From assembly GCA_026315105.1 (NCBI GenBank), contig CM048744.1, positions 352,781,168-352,845,167 of the forward strand: a DNA stretch of 64,000 nucleotides. Reading direction: 5' to 3'. Positions 43,288-52,929 of this stretch are shown here, in pieces. This DNA comes from Locusta migratoria (lineage: Eukaryota > Arthropoda > Insecta > Orthoptera > Acrididae). Both the position numbers and the translations under genes were made by a program. Position 1 is the stretch's first letter. Every line of letters begins with the position of its first letter. The notes below the pieces were generated by a model that saw only the letters and a program-made list of their open reading frames with translations, was not told the origin of the DNA and did not search any database.

Positions 43288-44698
43288 TACACTCCTGGCC
43301 ATTAAAATTGCCACACCACGAAGACGACGTGCTACAGACGCGAAATTTAACTGACAGGAAGAAGATTCTGTGATATGCAAATGATTAGCTTTTCAGAGCA
43401 TTCACACTAGGATGGCGCCGGTGGCGACACCTACAACGTGCTAACTTGAGGAAAGTTTCATACCAACTTCTCATACACAAACAGCAGTTGACCGGCGTTG
43501 CCTGGTGAAACGTTGTTGTGATGCCTCCTGTAGGAGAAGAAATGCGTACCTTCGCGTTTCCGACTTTGATAAAGGTCGGATTGTAGCCTATCGCGATTGT
43601 CGTTCGTCGTATCGCGACATTGCTGCTCGCGTTGGTCGCGATCCAATGACTGTTAGCAGAATATGGAATCGGTGGGTTCAGGAGGGCAATACGGAACGCT
43701 GTGCTGGATCCCAACTGCCGCGTATCACTAGCAGTCGAGATGACAGGAATCTTATCCGCATGGCTGTAAAGGATCGTGCAGCCACGTCTCGATCCCTGAG
43801 TCAACAGATGGGGACGTTTGCAAGACAACAACCATCTGCACGAACAGTTAGATGACGTTTGCAGCAGCATGGACTATCAGCTCAGAAACCATGGCTGCGG
43901 TTACCCTTGACGCTCCATCACAGACAGGATTGCCTGCGATGGTATACGCAACGACGAACCCGTGTGCGCGAATACCAAAACGTCATTTTTTCGGATGAAT
44001 CCTGGTTCTGTTTACAGCATCATGATGGTCACATCCGTGTTTGGCGACATCGCGGTGAACGCACATTGGAACCGTGTATTCGTCATCGCCATACTGGCGT
44101 ATCACCTGGCGTGATGGTATGGGGTGCCATTGGTTACACGTCTCGGCCACTTCTTATTCGCATCGACGGCACTTTGAACAGTGGCCGTTACATTTCAGAT
44201 GTGTTACGACCCGTGGCTCTACCCTTCATTCGACCCCTGCGAAACCCTACATTTCAGCAGGATAACGGACGACTGCATGTTGCAGGTCCTGTATTTTTCT
44301 TTCTCGATACGGAAAATTGTTCGACTGCTGCCCTGGCCAGCACATTCTCCAGATCTCTCACCAATTTAAAACGTCTGGTCAATGGTAGCCGAGGAACTGG
44401 CTCGTCACAATACGCCAGTCACTACTCTTTATGAACTGTGGTATCGTGTTGAAGCTGCATTGGCATGTGTACTTGTACGCGCCAACCAAGCTCTGTTTGA
44501 CTCAATGCCCAGGCGTATCAAGGCTGTTATTACTGCCAGAGGTAGTTGTTCTGGGTACTGATTTCTCAGGAAATATGCACCCGAATTGCATGAAAATGTA
44601 ATCACATCTCAGTTCTAGTATAATATATTTGTCCAATGAATACCCGTTTATCATCTGCATTTCTTCTTGGTGTAGCAATTTTAATGGCCAGTAATGGA
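43288..44698 (+). mobile_element. Tc1-type transposon
   Basis: Left end (after TA) CACTCCTGGCCATTAAAATT followed by GCCACACCACGAAG. The right end is its inverted complement (CTTGGTGTAGCAATTTTAAT then GGCCAGTAAT). Length is about 1.4 kb, as expected for Tc1. The right target TA appears mutated. Confidence 0.85.
43505..44560 (+). pseudogene. Tc1 transposase (DD34E) with frameshifts
   Basis: N-terminal HTH: DFDKGRIVAYRDCRSSYRDI and VSRIWNRWVQEGNTER. Then a TGA near 43853 where the frame should continue. Then QNVIFSDESWFCLQHHDGHI (first Asp), PGVMVWGAIGY and PTFQQDNGRLHVA (second Asp). After a shift near 44300 come WPAHSPDLSPI and NVWSMVAEEL; the Glu of the usual PIE is damaged (stop at that codon). 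An early frameshift near 43555 separates MPPVGEEMRTF from the rest. Otherwise near full length (about 340 codons), so a fairly young but dead copy. Confidence 0.85.
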
Positions 44699-44789
44699 AC
44701 CACTCTTACAGAAAAGTAAACTAAATGACGGCATCCATAATAACCTGTCATAAGATCCTGTCATAAATTCATTTGGGTCTTTATTACTT

Positions 44790-46110
44790 ACGCTGGCTGA
44801 AAACCCGGCGTTGCCCGGGTATTTATGTATTCAAGCCTTGGGTTAGTACTTCTCCTACCCCTTCTCTCTCCGTCCATCTCCATTATTCTAAAAAATACTC
44901 ATCGTTGAATGTATAAGAAATAAGGCTGTCTTGCAGAATGTACAAAATTATAAGTATATATCCGTACAAAAAAAGTCATCAAAATACAAATGATATGTAA
45001 CAATCATTTAATTAAAAATCTGACTACAAACAGTATTTCTTGTTACTTGTCCAGGAGCTAGAATGAATAAATTCTTTGGTGACCCCACCCTTGAGCACGG
45101 GCATTATCGTGGAAATAAACAACTTCTTGTAGTAATCCTCTTCTTACACCTAAAACCTGCCCTTGCTGGTCTACTCTTCAACGATACTGCCTCGACGAGC
45201 TGAAAGAACATGTTACTACATGGTTGAATATGCAGGCGGCAACATTCTATGAAGAAGGCATACAAAAACTTGTGCCACACAATGACAAGTGGCTACAAAA
45301 TTTCTGAAAGCATGTTGAAAAATAGTTTAACAGTTGTAGATTTTTGTACAATAAATGTTTTCTCTGTATTTGTACACGTTTGTTTTATATAACCAAACGG
45401 AACTTACTTTGTGGACGTACCTCGTTTGTTGTACAGTTGTATAATTTTGCAGATATATATTCATTTGTATACGTGCTATATCTCTGTAAAATCTGTCGCG
45501 AATAGACTTCTCATATCTCTTGAACTACATGTCGTACTGTGATACAATTTCTAAGGTACATGCAGCTGTATGTGTGTATACTGTCTGCAAAGTACCCTGC
45601 GAGTACAATTTGTAGTGTAGAAATTATAAATTGTACCGTCAAAGCGAATGCCGTAGTTTTAGTACGTGAACAGCGGAAAGTAGTAACCAATAAGCTTTTT
45701 TCTTTTCATCACTTTGCTGTGGTTGTCAGCGAGAAAAAGTGTGATAAAGGTTTGAAATTGTGTAAATTTTGTTACAAGTCGCTCAGTATGGCCAAATTGT
45801 GTTATGAATAAAGTCTCGTCGCATTGTGTGCCAATTTTTGCGACACCTATTGTTTATGACGTTATATCTCCTGAAACAAGTGCCGTATATCGTTCTTACC
45901 CCTACAGGTAGTGTTACCTCGCGGTACGGAATGTGTGTGACAAATTAGTCCTGTGGTATTGGAAGGAATATGCTGCATTGTCACGTGATGCAGCTGTTTC
46001 TTACACATCTCATTGTTTGAAGGGCAAGTTTGCTAAATTTCATAAAGATTCGAACAAAACTGTAAATTTGTATGCAATACGTGCACATAAATACACTGCT
46101 TTATATATAG
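44790..46110 (-). mobile_element. Non-autonomous Helitron, second copy
   Basis: Reverse orientation of the 16.6-kb family. CTGAAAACCCGGCGTTGCCC (3' hairpin read in reverse) lies at 44802-44822, and CACTGCTTTATATATAG (5' end in reverse) at 46092-46110. The terminal tetranucleotide reads CCAG in place of CTAG, so this end is mutated. The antisense ORF (45539-45811) shares QLYVCILS, CSVEIINC and EQRK with the 17-kb copy but starts with GTG. Carries an inserted mariner relic. Confidence 0.65.
45055..45430 (+). pseudogene. Rearranged mariner relic inside the Helitron
   Basis: The plus strand at 45180-45300 encodes LDELKEHVTTWLNMQAATFY and EEGIQKLVPH, a mariner transposase C-terminus. The minus strand at 45070-45150 encodes VVYFHDNARA, the second-Asp block. 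The right part ACTTACTTTGTGGACGTACC resembles a mariner terminus. The two pieces are in opposite orientation, so it is internally rearranged. Confidence 0.55.
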
Positions 46111-46474
46111 TGTTGAGAAAAGTACTCAAAATAAGTAATTGGATTCAGTTACAATTATTTGTAAAAAGTACCTAATTACAATTACAAAATACTTTTTCCA
46201 GAAGTAATTAGTAAATAACAATTACAAATTACAATTACTTTTCAGTTTGGAGGAAATAATGACGTACCTAAAAGAAAATAGAGACTGGAAGGAGCAAAAA
46301 TGAAATACATGAACAAAGAATAAATTGATAAACATGCAAAAAAGTCCAATCCATCCAGGTCCACTGCACTTCCGCCTTATCCAATAACCTGTGAGGTACT
46401 ACCATATTCGAACTTCTCCCACAGGAGAGCGACTTTGATTCGACGGAATAGAAAGAAGTGTATGGTGACTGTTC

Positions 46475-46529
<55 letters not shown>
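46111..46529. other. AT-rich spacer ending in a 50-nt T run
   Basis: 46130-46250 has repeated AATTACAATTAC. A pure T run fills 46479-46528. The poly-Phe and poly-Lys ORFs over it are artefacts. Confidence 0.6.
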
Positions 46530-46721
46530 GCTGGAACTGTTTATGATACTGGCTGTGTATGGGCGAGCGTTGTGAAACTTGAATATCCATCATACTCGCC
46601 CGATCTCAATCCTCCAGACTTTTTCCTGTTCCTTCGACTCAAACTCTCTCTGAGAGGAAATAGTTTTGACGATATTCGTGACATCCAACAAAACGTGACG
46701 AGGCTTTTGAACACCAGCATA
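46530..46721 (+). pseudogene. Mariner transposase fragment, left part
   Basis: YPSYSPDLNPPDFFLFLRLK holds the third catalytic Asp (D34D type), followed by FDDIRDIQQNVTRLLNT. The protein resumes at 50070 after a large LINE insertion. The N-terminal two thirds are absent to the left of the T run. Confidence 0.75.
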
Positions 46722-46766
46722 AACAAGTGAAAAGTGCTGCGTTTACATACAAAGAAAGATCCTTTA

Positions 46767-46984
46767 TTATACAGAGAGCCGGCCGCGGTGGCCGAGGGGA
46801 CTGAGGCGCTCCAGTCACGGTCTGCACGGCCACTACGGTCGGGGGTTCGAATGCCCCCTCGGGCATGGATATTTGTGCCGCCCCTAGTTCATAAGCAGTT
46901 CATAAGTAGTTTGTAAGTTTAGGGACTGATGACCCCGTAGTTAAGTCCCATAGACTATACAAACATTTGAACATTTATACAGAG
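46767..46984 (+). mobile_element. SINE-A at the left edge of the inner mariner
   Basis: SINE 46777-46974 with TTATACAGAG at 46767-46776 and 46975-46984. The duplication includes the first bases of the inner transposon, so the SINE is younger. Confidence 0.9.
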
Positions 46985-47253
46985 CGATCAATCCACAGCG
47001 CAACCGCCTTTGCGGCAAGTTATTTCTGACATACATAACACAAACACTTAGAAGGACAAGTTTATTAGTCACCTGTATTACGCAACGTGGTTCTGGAACT
47101 GCCTTCCTTCGTTGTTCGAGCATTTCTGACACCTGCTGAGGAAGTTGCTCATTTCACTCTGAAGTTCCCTCTCAGAAATTGCAGTGATTTCATGGCGAAT
47201 GTTCGTTTACAGTTCATCTAAAGTATGCGAATATGATTTGTACACTTTCTCTT

Positions 47254-47720
47254 TTAACACGTTCGCTGCCGTTCACGCTCTGGCGCGTGTAACCGTTACT
47301 TGAGTCAGGTGCCGCTCACGCCGTGGCGCGTGCTGCGACCTGGCATCCTATTATGGGTTTTTGTAAACTGGCATCGCCTAATAAAGCTGTATACTCTGGT
47401 AGGCACTCAGGGAAGAGTATAACTGATATGCCCAAATACGTGCTTCCAGATTTCTGCGTTTGCATTACCGGCTACGAGCCACACACGCTTCTCATGAAGT
47501 CATGATAGATTTATGTACTGTTTATATTGTTCATTTGTTGTTTTCACAAAAATACAAATGTAAATAAAAAAAAAACGATATAAAAAACTGAAAACTAATA
47601 CCAAAACATTCAGTGGCTCAAAACTATGAAAAGATACTGTCAAAATACGATCACGCGCCAGAGCGTGAAGTGGCACCTAGCATCATCGCGCCAGAGCGTG
47701 AACTGCAGCGAACGTGTTAA
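47254..47720. mobile_element. TTAA-flanked MITE (piggyBac-like target), 459 bp
   Basis: TTAA at 47254-47257 and 47717-47720. Terminal inverted repeat CACGTTCGCTGCCGTTCACG then CTCTGGCGCG; the right end is its complement with one or two changes. A second internal CACGCCGTGGCGCG copy lies near each end. No coding capacity. TTAA target and internal sub-terminal repeats fit piggyBac-mobilised MITEs. It sits inside the inner transposase gene. Confidence 0.85.
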
Positions 47721-47849
47721 TGCTCCCCACAGATAAAAATCGCACGGGGTTAAATTGGGAGAACGAGGGAGCCAAATGTTCTTAGTGATAATTCTTTCCC
47801 CGAACGCATTACCAATTTCCCGTAATGATAAGTAGGCCGTATGTCCCGT

Positions 47850-48070
47850 CGCAGAGTATTCAAATGTTCAAATGTTTGTAAAGCTTATGGGACTTAACTA
47901 CGGGGTCATCAGTCCCTAAACTTACAAACTACATATGAACTACTTGCGAACTAGGACGGCACAAATATCCATGCCCGAGGGGGGATTCGAACCCCCGTCC
48001 GTAGTGGCGGTGCTGACCGTGACTGGAGCGCCTCAGTCATCTCGGCCACCGCGGCCGGCCGCAGAGTATT
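47850..48070 (-). mobile_element. SINE-A inside the inner transposase
   Basis: SINE 47861-48059 between two copies of CGCAGAGTATT (47850-47860, 48060-48070). Confidence 0.9.
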
Positions 48071-49052
48071 GCTGAAATGTAGCAAAAGCACGTTCTCTCT
48101 CAGTTAATTGGACAAATAAAGCCCGCAATATGTTTTAATCGTACCTGTCACTATTAATTGTTTCCTGAAAAACTATAGGGCCTATTACTCTCTCGCCGCT
48201 AACAGCGCTCCACACTCCTTTTTTTTTTTTACGTGCAGGGGCTGCTCGTGAATTACGTTAGGCTATTCGGAACTCCAGTAACGATTATTTTGCGAATTAA
48301 CATACCCACTTAGGTGGAACCATGATTCGGTCGAAAAGAAAGTTAAGTTCGGGTCAATTTCTCCGTCATGCACCTTTTTCAGAAACGAGTAAGAAAACCG
48401 CAACCTTTTTGCAGGGTCACCCGTTTTAAGTTCTTGTACTTCGGTTTTTTATACGGTTGTAACTTCAGTAGCTTCATAGCCGTCTGAGCATAACCGTGGG
48501 AAATTCCAGTCTGCTGAGAAAGGCGTCGAACTGATTTTCTAGGAAACCTTTCCAGAGCTTGTCCAACGTTATCCAATGTTTCTTCTGTGAGGACTGGACA
48601 TGGTTGTTTGTTTCCTGTCTAGAACAGTACCCGTTTCGCGAAATTTAGCTACCAGTCGATGAATCGTACTCAGATTAGGAACACGAACATTAGGAAATTC
48701 GTCACGAAATAATCTCCGTACCTCACGCGCTGATTCTGTGCGCACATACGAATCGTAGATAAATACTCCTTGGCAAATAGAATAAGTTATCTTCACCATT
48801 TCCCTATAAACACTGTCACACAACACACAGTACGGCATCTGCTGAGAAACACGTTCTACTTTCACAAGAATGCGACGCAAACAAAGACCTCGCAGTGGAG
48901 CAGAAAAAAAAAACCTCGCCACCACCTCAACCTGTGCGAATGTCGCCGGCACAAAAAATCTGCGTCAGGCGGTTGCGCTGAGGATTAATCACCCTGCAGG
49001 ACAATCTCTGGAAGCAGTTGTGTCCATAAAACATCTGGGAGTTGTGAGGATA

Positions 49053-49556
49053 CAGGGTTTTAGGTTAGGAACCTCTTTTGGTCGAACGATAGGTTATCAT
49101 TGATGTGCAGCGATAGCTGCTGGCAACAATGCTTCGGTTGGAATGTTCTTTGTTTGTTGGCCGGTGTGCGGCAGTCTCCCGCCGACCGCAGAGCGAGGCA
49201 GTAGCATGTTGACAGTGAGTTCGTAACCTGCGTTTAGTGGTGGCTTAAGTTTTTGTCATTCCGTCGTATCGCATATGGGTTGCAGTTATATATTGAAATG
49301 TTTCAGTGTGGACTTGTAGCCATTCATCGTAGTGGCACGCGGTTATTAAATCAGTGTGTTTAAAGGGAAGAGTTTTTAACATTTGTCGTTCCATAATAAA
49401 GGAAGTTAACAAAGTTTACTGTTATGGATCAACCTCATAATTGTCCGCATCCCATACTGTCAAATCATTGGAACAATTATTAAATGACTAAGCATAAAAT
49501 AGAATGTTACGGCAACTTCGCCCATCGAGGATTAGGTGGACGCAGCAGTGACGTTA
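49053..49556. mobile_element. Unidentified ~500-bp insert in the LINE
   Basis: The LINE phrase breaks after GGGAGTTGTGAGGATA and resumes at AGTGACATAAGGAGCG. The flanks may be a decayed duplication of GTGAGGATA. The insert has no inverted ends, no tRNA-like head and no long ORF. It includes a GC-rich GGCCGGTGTGCGGCAGTCTC part and a polyA-signal-like AATAAA (49396). It might be a processed transcript piece or an unknown element. Confidence 0.4.
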
Positions 49557-50069
49557 CAGAGTGACATAAGGAGCGATCTGAAACGGATCGACCACATAGA
49601 ATCAGTAGTGGTAAGGCAGATGCGAGACAGTCACAGTAAGAAGCCTCAAGATGTGTAGCCGTCAACAAAGGAAGTAGGTTACAAAACTCTCGGTCGGTCG
49701 TCGCTTGAGTATTGCTCGCCATTGTGGGATCCATACCAAGTAGGTATGGCATGAAAGCGTCCCAGAGGTGATTAGGAGCCACCAGTGGCGGACGCTTCAA
49801 GAGAGGCGTTCTGTATCGCGGTACGCGCTTTTATCAAAGTTCCAAGACCAAACGTTTCATGAAGGGTCAACCACTATATTGCTTCCTCCTACATAAATAG
49901 ACCACAAGGATAATATCAGAGAGGTCAGGGCCCACACAGAGGCATACAGGCAATCATTTTTTCCGCGAAGTATACAAAAATGGGAAGTGACAATGGTACA
50001 GAAAGTACCCTCCGCTACACACTGTGCGGTGATTTGCGGAGTATGAATGTAGATGTAGATGCAGACCGT

Positions 50070-50160
50070 ACCAAAGGAAGATTTCCCTGCAAAATTTCCG
50101 GGACACGTATCGCAGAGCTCAGCGGTGTATAGTTAGGGGAGGTGACTATATCGAAGGACA
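50070..50160 (+). pseudogene. Mariner transposase C-terminus, right part
   Basis: It continues the fragment at 46530: TVPKEDF, then after a frame change FRDTYRRAQRCIVRGGDYIE followed by a stop. The two parts together show that a LINE split an existing mariner. Confidence 0.75.
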
Positions 50161-50178
50161 GTAATGCGAAAGGATAGT

Positions 50179-50402
50179 CCAAACACTGTTCAAAAATGTT
50201 CAAATGTTTGTAAAGTCTATGGGACTTAACTACGGGGTCATCAGTCCCTAAACTTACAAACTACTTATGAACTACTTACGAACTAGGACGGCACAAATAT
50301 CCATGCCCGAGGAGGGATTCGAACCCCCGACCGTAGTGGCCGTGCAGACCGTGACTGAAGCGCCTTAGTCCCCTCGGTCACCGCGGCCGGCCCAAACACT
50401 GT
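50179..50402 (-). mobile_element. SINE-A in the left palindrome arm
   Basis: SINE 50190-50391 with CCAAACACTGT at 50179-50189 and 50392-50402. The right arm lacks it, so it came after the palindrome formed. Confidence 0.9.
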
Positions 50403-50421
50403 AATTAATTATTTATATATC

Positions 50422-50462
50422 ACACAAGATATCTTTCGGCTATAAATTCCATCGTCAGGTGT
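50422..50462 (-). ncRNA. Hammerhead-like motif, left palindrome arm
   Basis: On minus: stem I ACAC/GTGT, core CTGACGA (50452-50458), a weak stem II (TGGAATTTATAGCC, two outer G-C pairs), GAAA, palindromic stem III AGATATCT, cleavage base T. Stem II is decayed compared with the right-arm copy. Confidence 0.4.
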
Positions 50463-50976
50463 TTCTGCAAAAACATTTTCTTATATTTGTATGTATCCAA
50501 ACGCTACATAAATAAATTTACGTAAATAACATTTTACAAATTTAACTTAGAAAGTGTGCCGTACGTATCGCATTTAGAGATTGTAAGTGCTTCAACTGAC
50601 TATTTATTAGGTGATGTTTTACACTTGATTTATGAATTGTAGCCAGTTACAGCATCTGTCAATACCTCAGAATACTATACGTTTACAAATTTATCTTTCA
50701 GAGAGAAAATAATGCCGTATCTGTTAACTTATATTTTTCCTCTCTGAAAGAAGAATTTGTAAATATTTGTAAACGTATAGTATTCTGAGGTATTGACAGA
50801 TGCTGTAACTGGCTACAATTCATAAATCATCTAATAAATAGTCAGTTGAAGCACTTACAACCTCTAAATGCGGTACGTACGGCACACTTTCTAAGTGAAA
50901 TTTGTAAAATGTTATTTACGTAAATTTATTTATGTAGCAATTGGATATACTCATATAATTAAATGTTTTTGCAGAA

Positions 50977-51017
50977 ACACCTGACGATGACATTTAATGC
51001 CGAAAGATATCTTGTGT
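50977..51017 (+). ncRNA. Hammerhead-like motif, right palindrome arm
   Basis: Stem I ACAC (50977-50980) with GTGT (51014-51017), core CTGACGA (50981-50987), stem II GACATT/AATGCC with one mismatch, GAAA (51002-51005), palindromic stem III AGATATCT, cleavage base T. One extra T lies before stem II, as in the other copies. Confidence 0.45.
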
Positions 51018-51067
51018 GATATATAAATAAATAATTAATTACAGTGTTTCGACTATCCTTTCGCATT

Positions 51068-51656
51068 ATGTCAATATACGACATTTCTAACACTGTAGGC
51101 CCGAGATATAACAAGTGAAGGACAGTAAGGTAATGTAGTTCATCTACGTTAATGTTACAGAACTATTCGCTGAACTTTACGCTCAGAGGTAGTAGATGAC
51201 AGGTTATTCAATGCAGAACTACCTTGCGTAACTTCACAGTTTGGGAGTTAGAACCATGCCACTCTGCGGCCAAGGTTTACAAGACAATACAGCTGGACAA
51301 TGTGACAGAAAACAGCTGGACAATGTCACGGAACACGTACCTGACTGCCCGCGCGGTGAACGAGGCTAGCGACTCGCTTTGGCGTGTTGACTCCGCGGTG
51401 CGCTGTCACTCACTCGCGCCTGATAACTACCGCCGTGACGTCACGCTGGGGTGCAGTTGTTAACGACCCCCCCCCCCCCCCCCCCAGAGCCGTGAATCGA
51501 CCGGCAGCGTCTAACGACCGGCCAGCCGCGCTTATCACGGCAGTTACAGCTGCCGCCAGCGCTGTTTATCACACCCCCACCCTATTCCGTTATGTGGGCC
51601 GCTTTTTCACCTGCAACTGACGATGCATTTTACACCGCAGAGAATCGCAACGACTG

Positions 51657-51692
<36 letters not shown>

Positions 51693-51949
51693 TACGGGCA
51701 ACAGCACAGTCTTATCTGAGCGAGAGTCCTTACCGAACGGTCCTGCTCTGTTTTCTTCGTGCAAACGACTCGAAACTCACTGCCTTGACATCAGTTTTCT
51801 ATAGAAATACGACGCACAATCATAATAAATCATCACTGAGGATTTTCAGTTCTTGAGCATAAAAATTTCTTTTTTAACAGTGCCCTCGTATCCGTGTGTA
51901 TGTCGTTTAAGTTTCGTGAACTCGAGGTTACAGATTCCAATCTGCTGAG
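51068..51949. promoter_or_regulatory. GC-rich island with full CRE, C and T runs
   Basis: 51340-51560 is CpG-rich and contains the full palindromic CRE TGACGTCA (51436-51443). A tandem ACAGCTGGACAATGT pair lies at 51288 and 51311, a run of 19 C at 51467-51485 and 34 T at 51658-51691. No gene could be read from it. A candidate promoter-like or unknown-element sequence; ORFs here are low-complexity artefacts. Confidence 0.3.
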
Positions 51950-52228
51950 ATGTAACTTTTCTTTGACTTCTATATTTTATACAAACTGTTCAAACTATTT
52001 ATGGGTTAAGCTGCCGGGTGACGCCGTCGACCACCGCCGATATTTCGGCAGGAGCACACCCTCCCGGTTTCAAGGTACAACTGCACTCGAGAAGCAATGT
52101 GCAAGGGAATTTAATACCTCAGTTTGCAAAGGTAAAACAAGACAGTGGCTTACCAACAATTTCTTTAAAGGTCGAAGGGGAGGGAGACAAGAAAACCTAT
52201 TTACTGACTTCGTTCTGGCGATTCCAGG

Positions 52229-52441
52229 ACTTTTGCCCTGCCGGCCGCGGTGGCCGAGGGGACTGAGGCGCTTCAGTCACGGTCTGCACGGCCACTACGG
52301 TCGGGGATTCGAGTCCCCCCTCGGGCATGGATATTTGTGCCGTCCTAGTTCATAAGTAGTTTGTAAGTTTAGGGACTGATGACCCCGTAGTTGAGTCCCA
52401 TATGCTTTACAAACATTTGAACATTTTTTGAACTTTTGCCC
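52229..52441 (+). mobile_element. SINE-A in the Penelope-like 3' region
   Basis: SINE 52239-52431 with ACTTTTGCCC at 52229-52238 and 52432-52441. Confidence 0.9.
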
Positions 52442-52929
52442 GGGGGAGAGGGCGAGGAGGTCATGGAACTTTCATGTAGCCGAGGTGTCCAGCTTCCGTT
52501 TTCTAAAATAAAATAAAATAAAGATAGGATGCGTCACAGACTGAAAAATAGGACGGCATGTAGTAGTTGTTACAAGATGCTTCAGTCAAAGGCAAAAATA
52601 GCTGCCATAAAAAATGATAGGGTTGAGGGGGTGGGCAGAAACCGTGTCTTGCCCCTTCAAAGTTTCATATAGGGGAGGGGGTGGAACTGCCTCTCCTGCC
52701 CCCGCGATTGATACGCCATTGACACACACAGCACAAAACAACCGCTCAGTCGAAACAATCGAAGATGACCAACACCAGAAATATCGATAGTCGACATTAA
52801 GCAACAGGTGAGACAGCATTAATGCTATCCCTCTTTTTCTTGACGAGAGACAGAGCCGGATTCCAAGCAGATTTGAAACAAAAACCACCATCTCTGTTTA
52901 TAAGGCCTCTTGCTAGTTTAATTCAACAC

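Larger units (their letters stand above)
47020..48952 (-). pseudogene. DUF4817-type transposase of the inner transposon, broken
   Basis: Starting within 48952: YSICQGVFIYDSYVRTESAR, FRDEFPNVRVPNLSTIHRLV and KFRETGTVLDRK (DUF4817 HTH). Then NVGQALERFPRKSVRRLSQQ and TGISHGYAQTAMKLLKLQPY. The first catalytic block reads FFSTESWFHLSGYVN, where Asp is expected in place of Thr. Beyond the SINE, WLPRSPNLTPCDFYLWGAL carries the third Asp. Beyond the MITE, the C-terminus has EITAISERELQSEM and RCQKCSNNEGRQFQ. Several stops and frameshifts; not functional. Confidence 0.75.
46978..48998 (-). mobile_element. Inner Tc1/mariner-type transposon
   Basis: Left end CAGAGCGATCAATCCACAGC then GCAACCGCC (from 46980). 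Right end, reverse-complemented, CAGGGTGATTAATCCTCAGC then GCAACCGCC (to 48996). Left flank TA, right flank CA. It inserted into the LINE between LLY and AGQ codons. It has itself received a TTAA MITE and a SINE-A. Confidence 0.8.
46722..50069 (+). mobile_element. CR1/Jockey-like LINE split by a second transposon
   Basis: LINE pieces: 46722-46775 (INK.KVLRLHTKKDPLLY), 48997-49052 (AGQSLEAVVSIKHLGVV) and 49557-50060. The last piece encodes, with breaks, YKTLGRSSLEYCSPLWDPYQ-like sequence, and a non-coding 3' region follows ending GTAGATGTAGATG. These match in order the minus-strand LINE at 62842-64000. Its parent site is the mariner reading frame at 46721/50070. Confidence 0.65.
50161..51067. 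repeat. Large palindrome (foldback), arms about 320 bp
   Basis: TAATGCGAAAGGATAGTC at the left returns as GACTATCCTTTCGCATTA at the right. From 50392 the left arm (CACTGTAATTAATTATTTAT ...) is matched in reverse to 51044 with few differences. The turn is at 50709-50735. Each arm carries a hammerhead-like motif. A SINE-A interrupts the left arm. It resembles a pair of Penelope-like terminal repeats in inverted arrangement, which is an inference. No ORF. Confidence 0.85.

Noticed and set aside
45539..45811. Protein-coding gene in the Helitron
   Set aside because: GTG start, only mild codon-position bias against its partner copy, and no known domain. Kept as a finding only.
46399..46593. Poly-Lys and poly-Phe ORFs
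   Set aside because: Created by the 50-nt T run; same for 51592-51856.
52018..52060. Hammerhead motif at GCCGAAATATCGGC
   Set aside because: GAAA is present but no CTGANGA box lies at the right distance.
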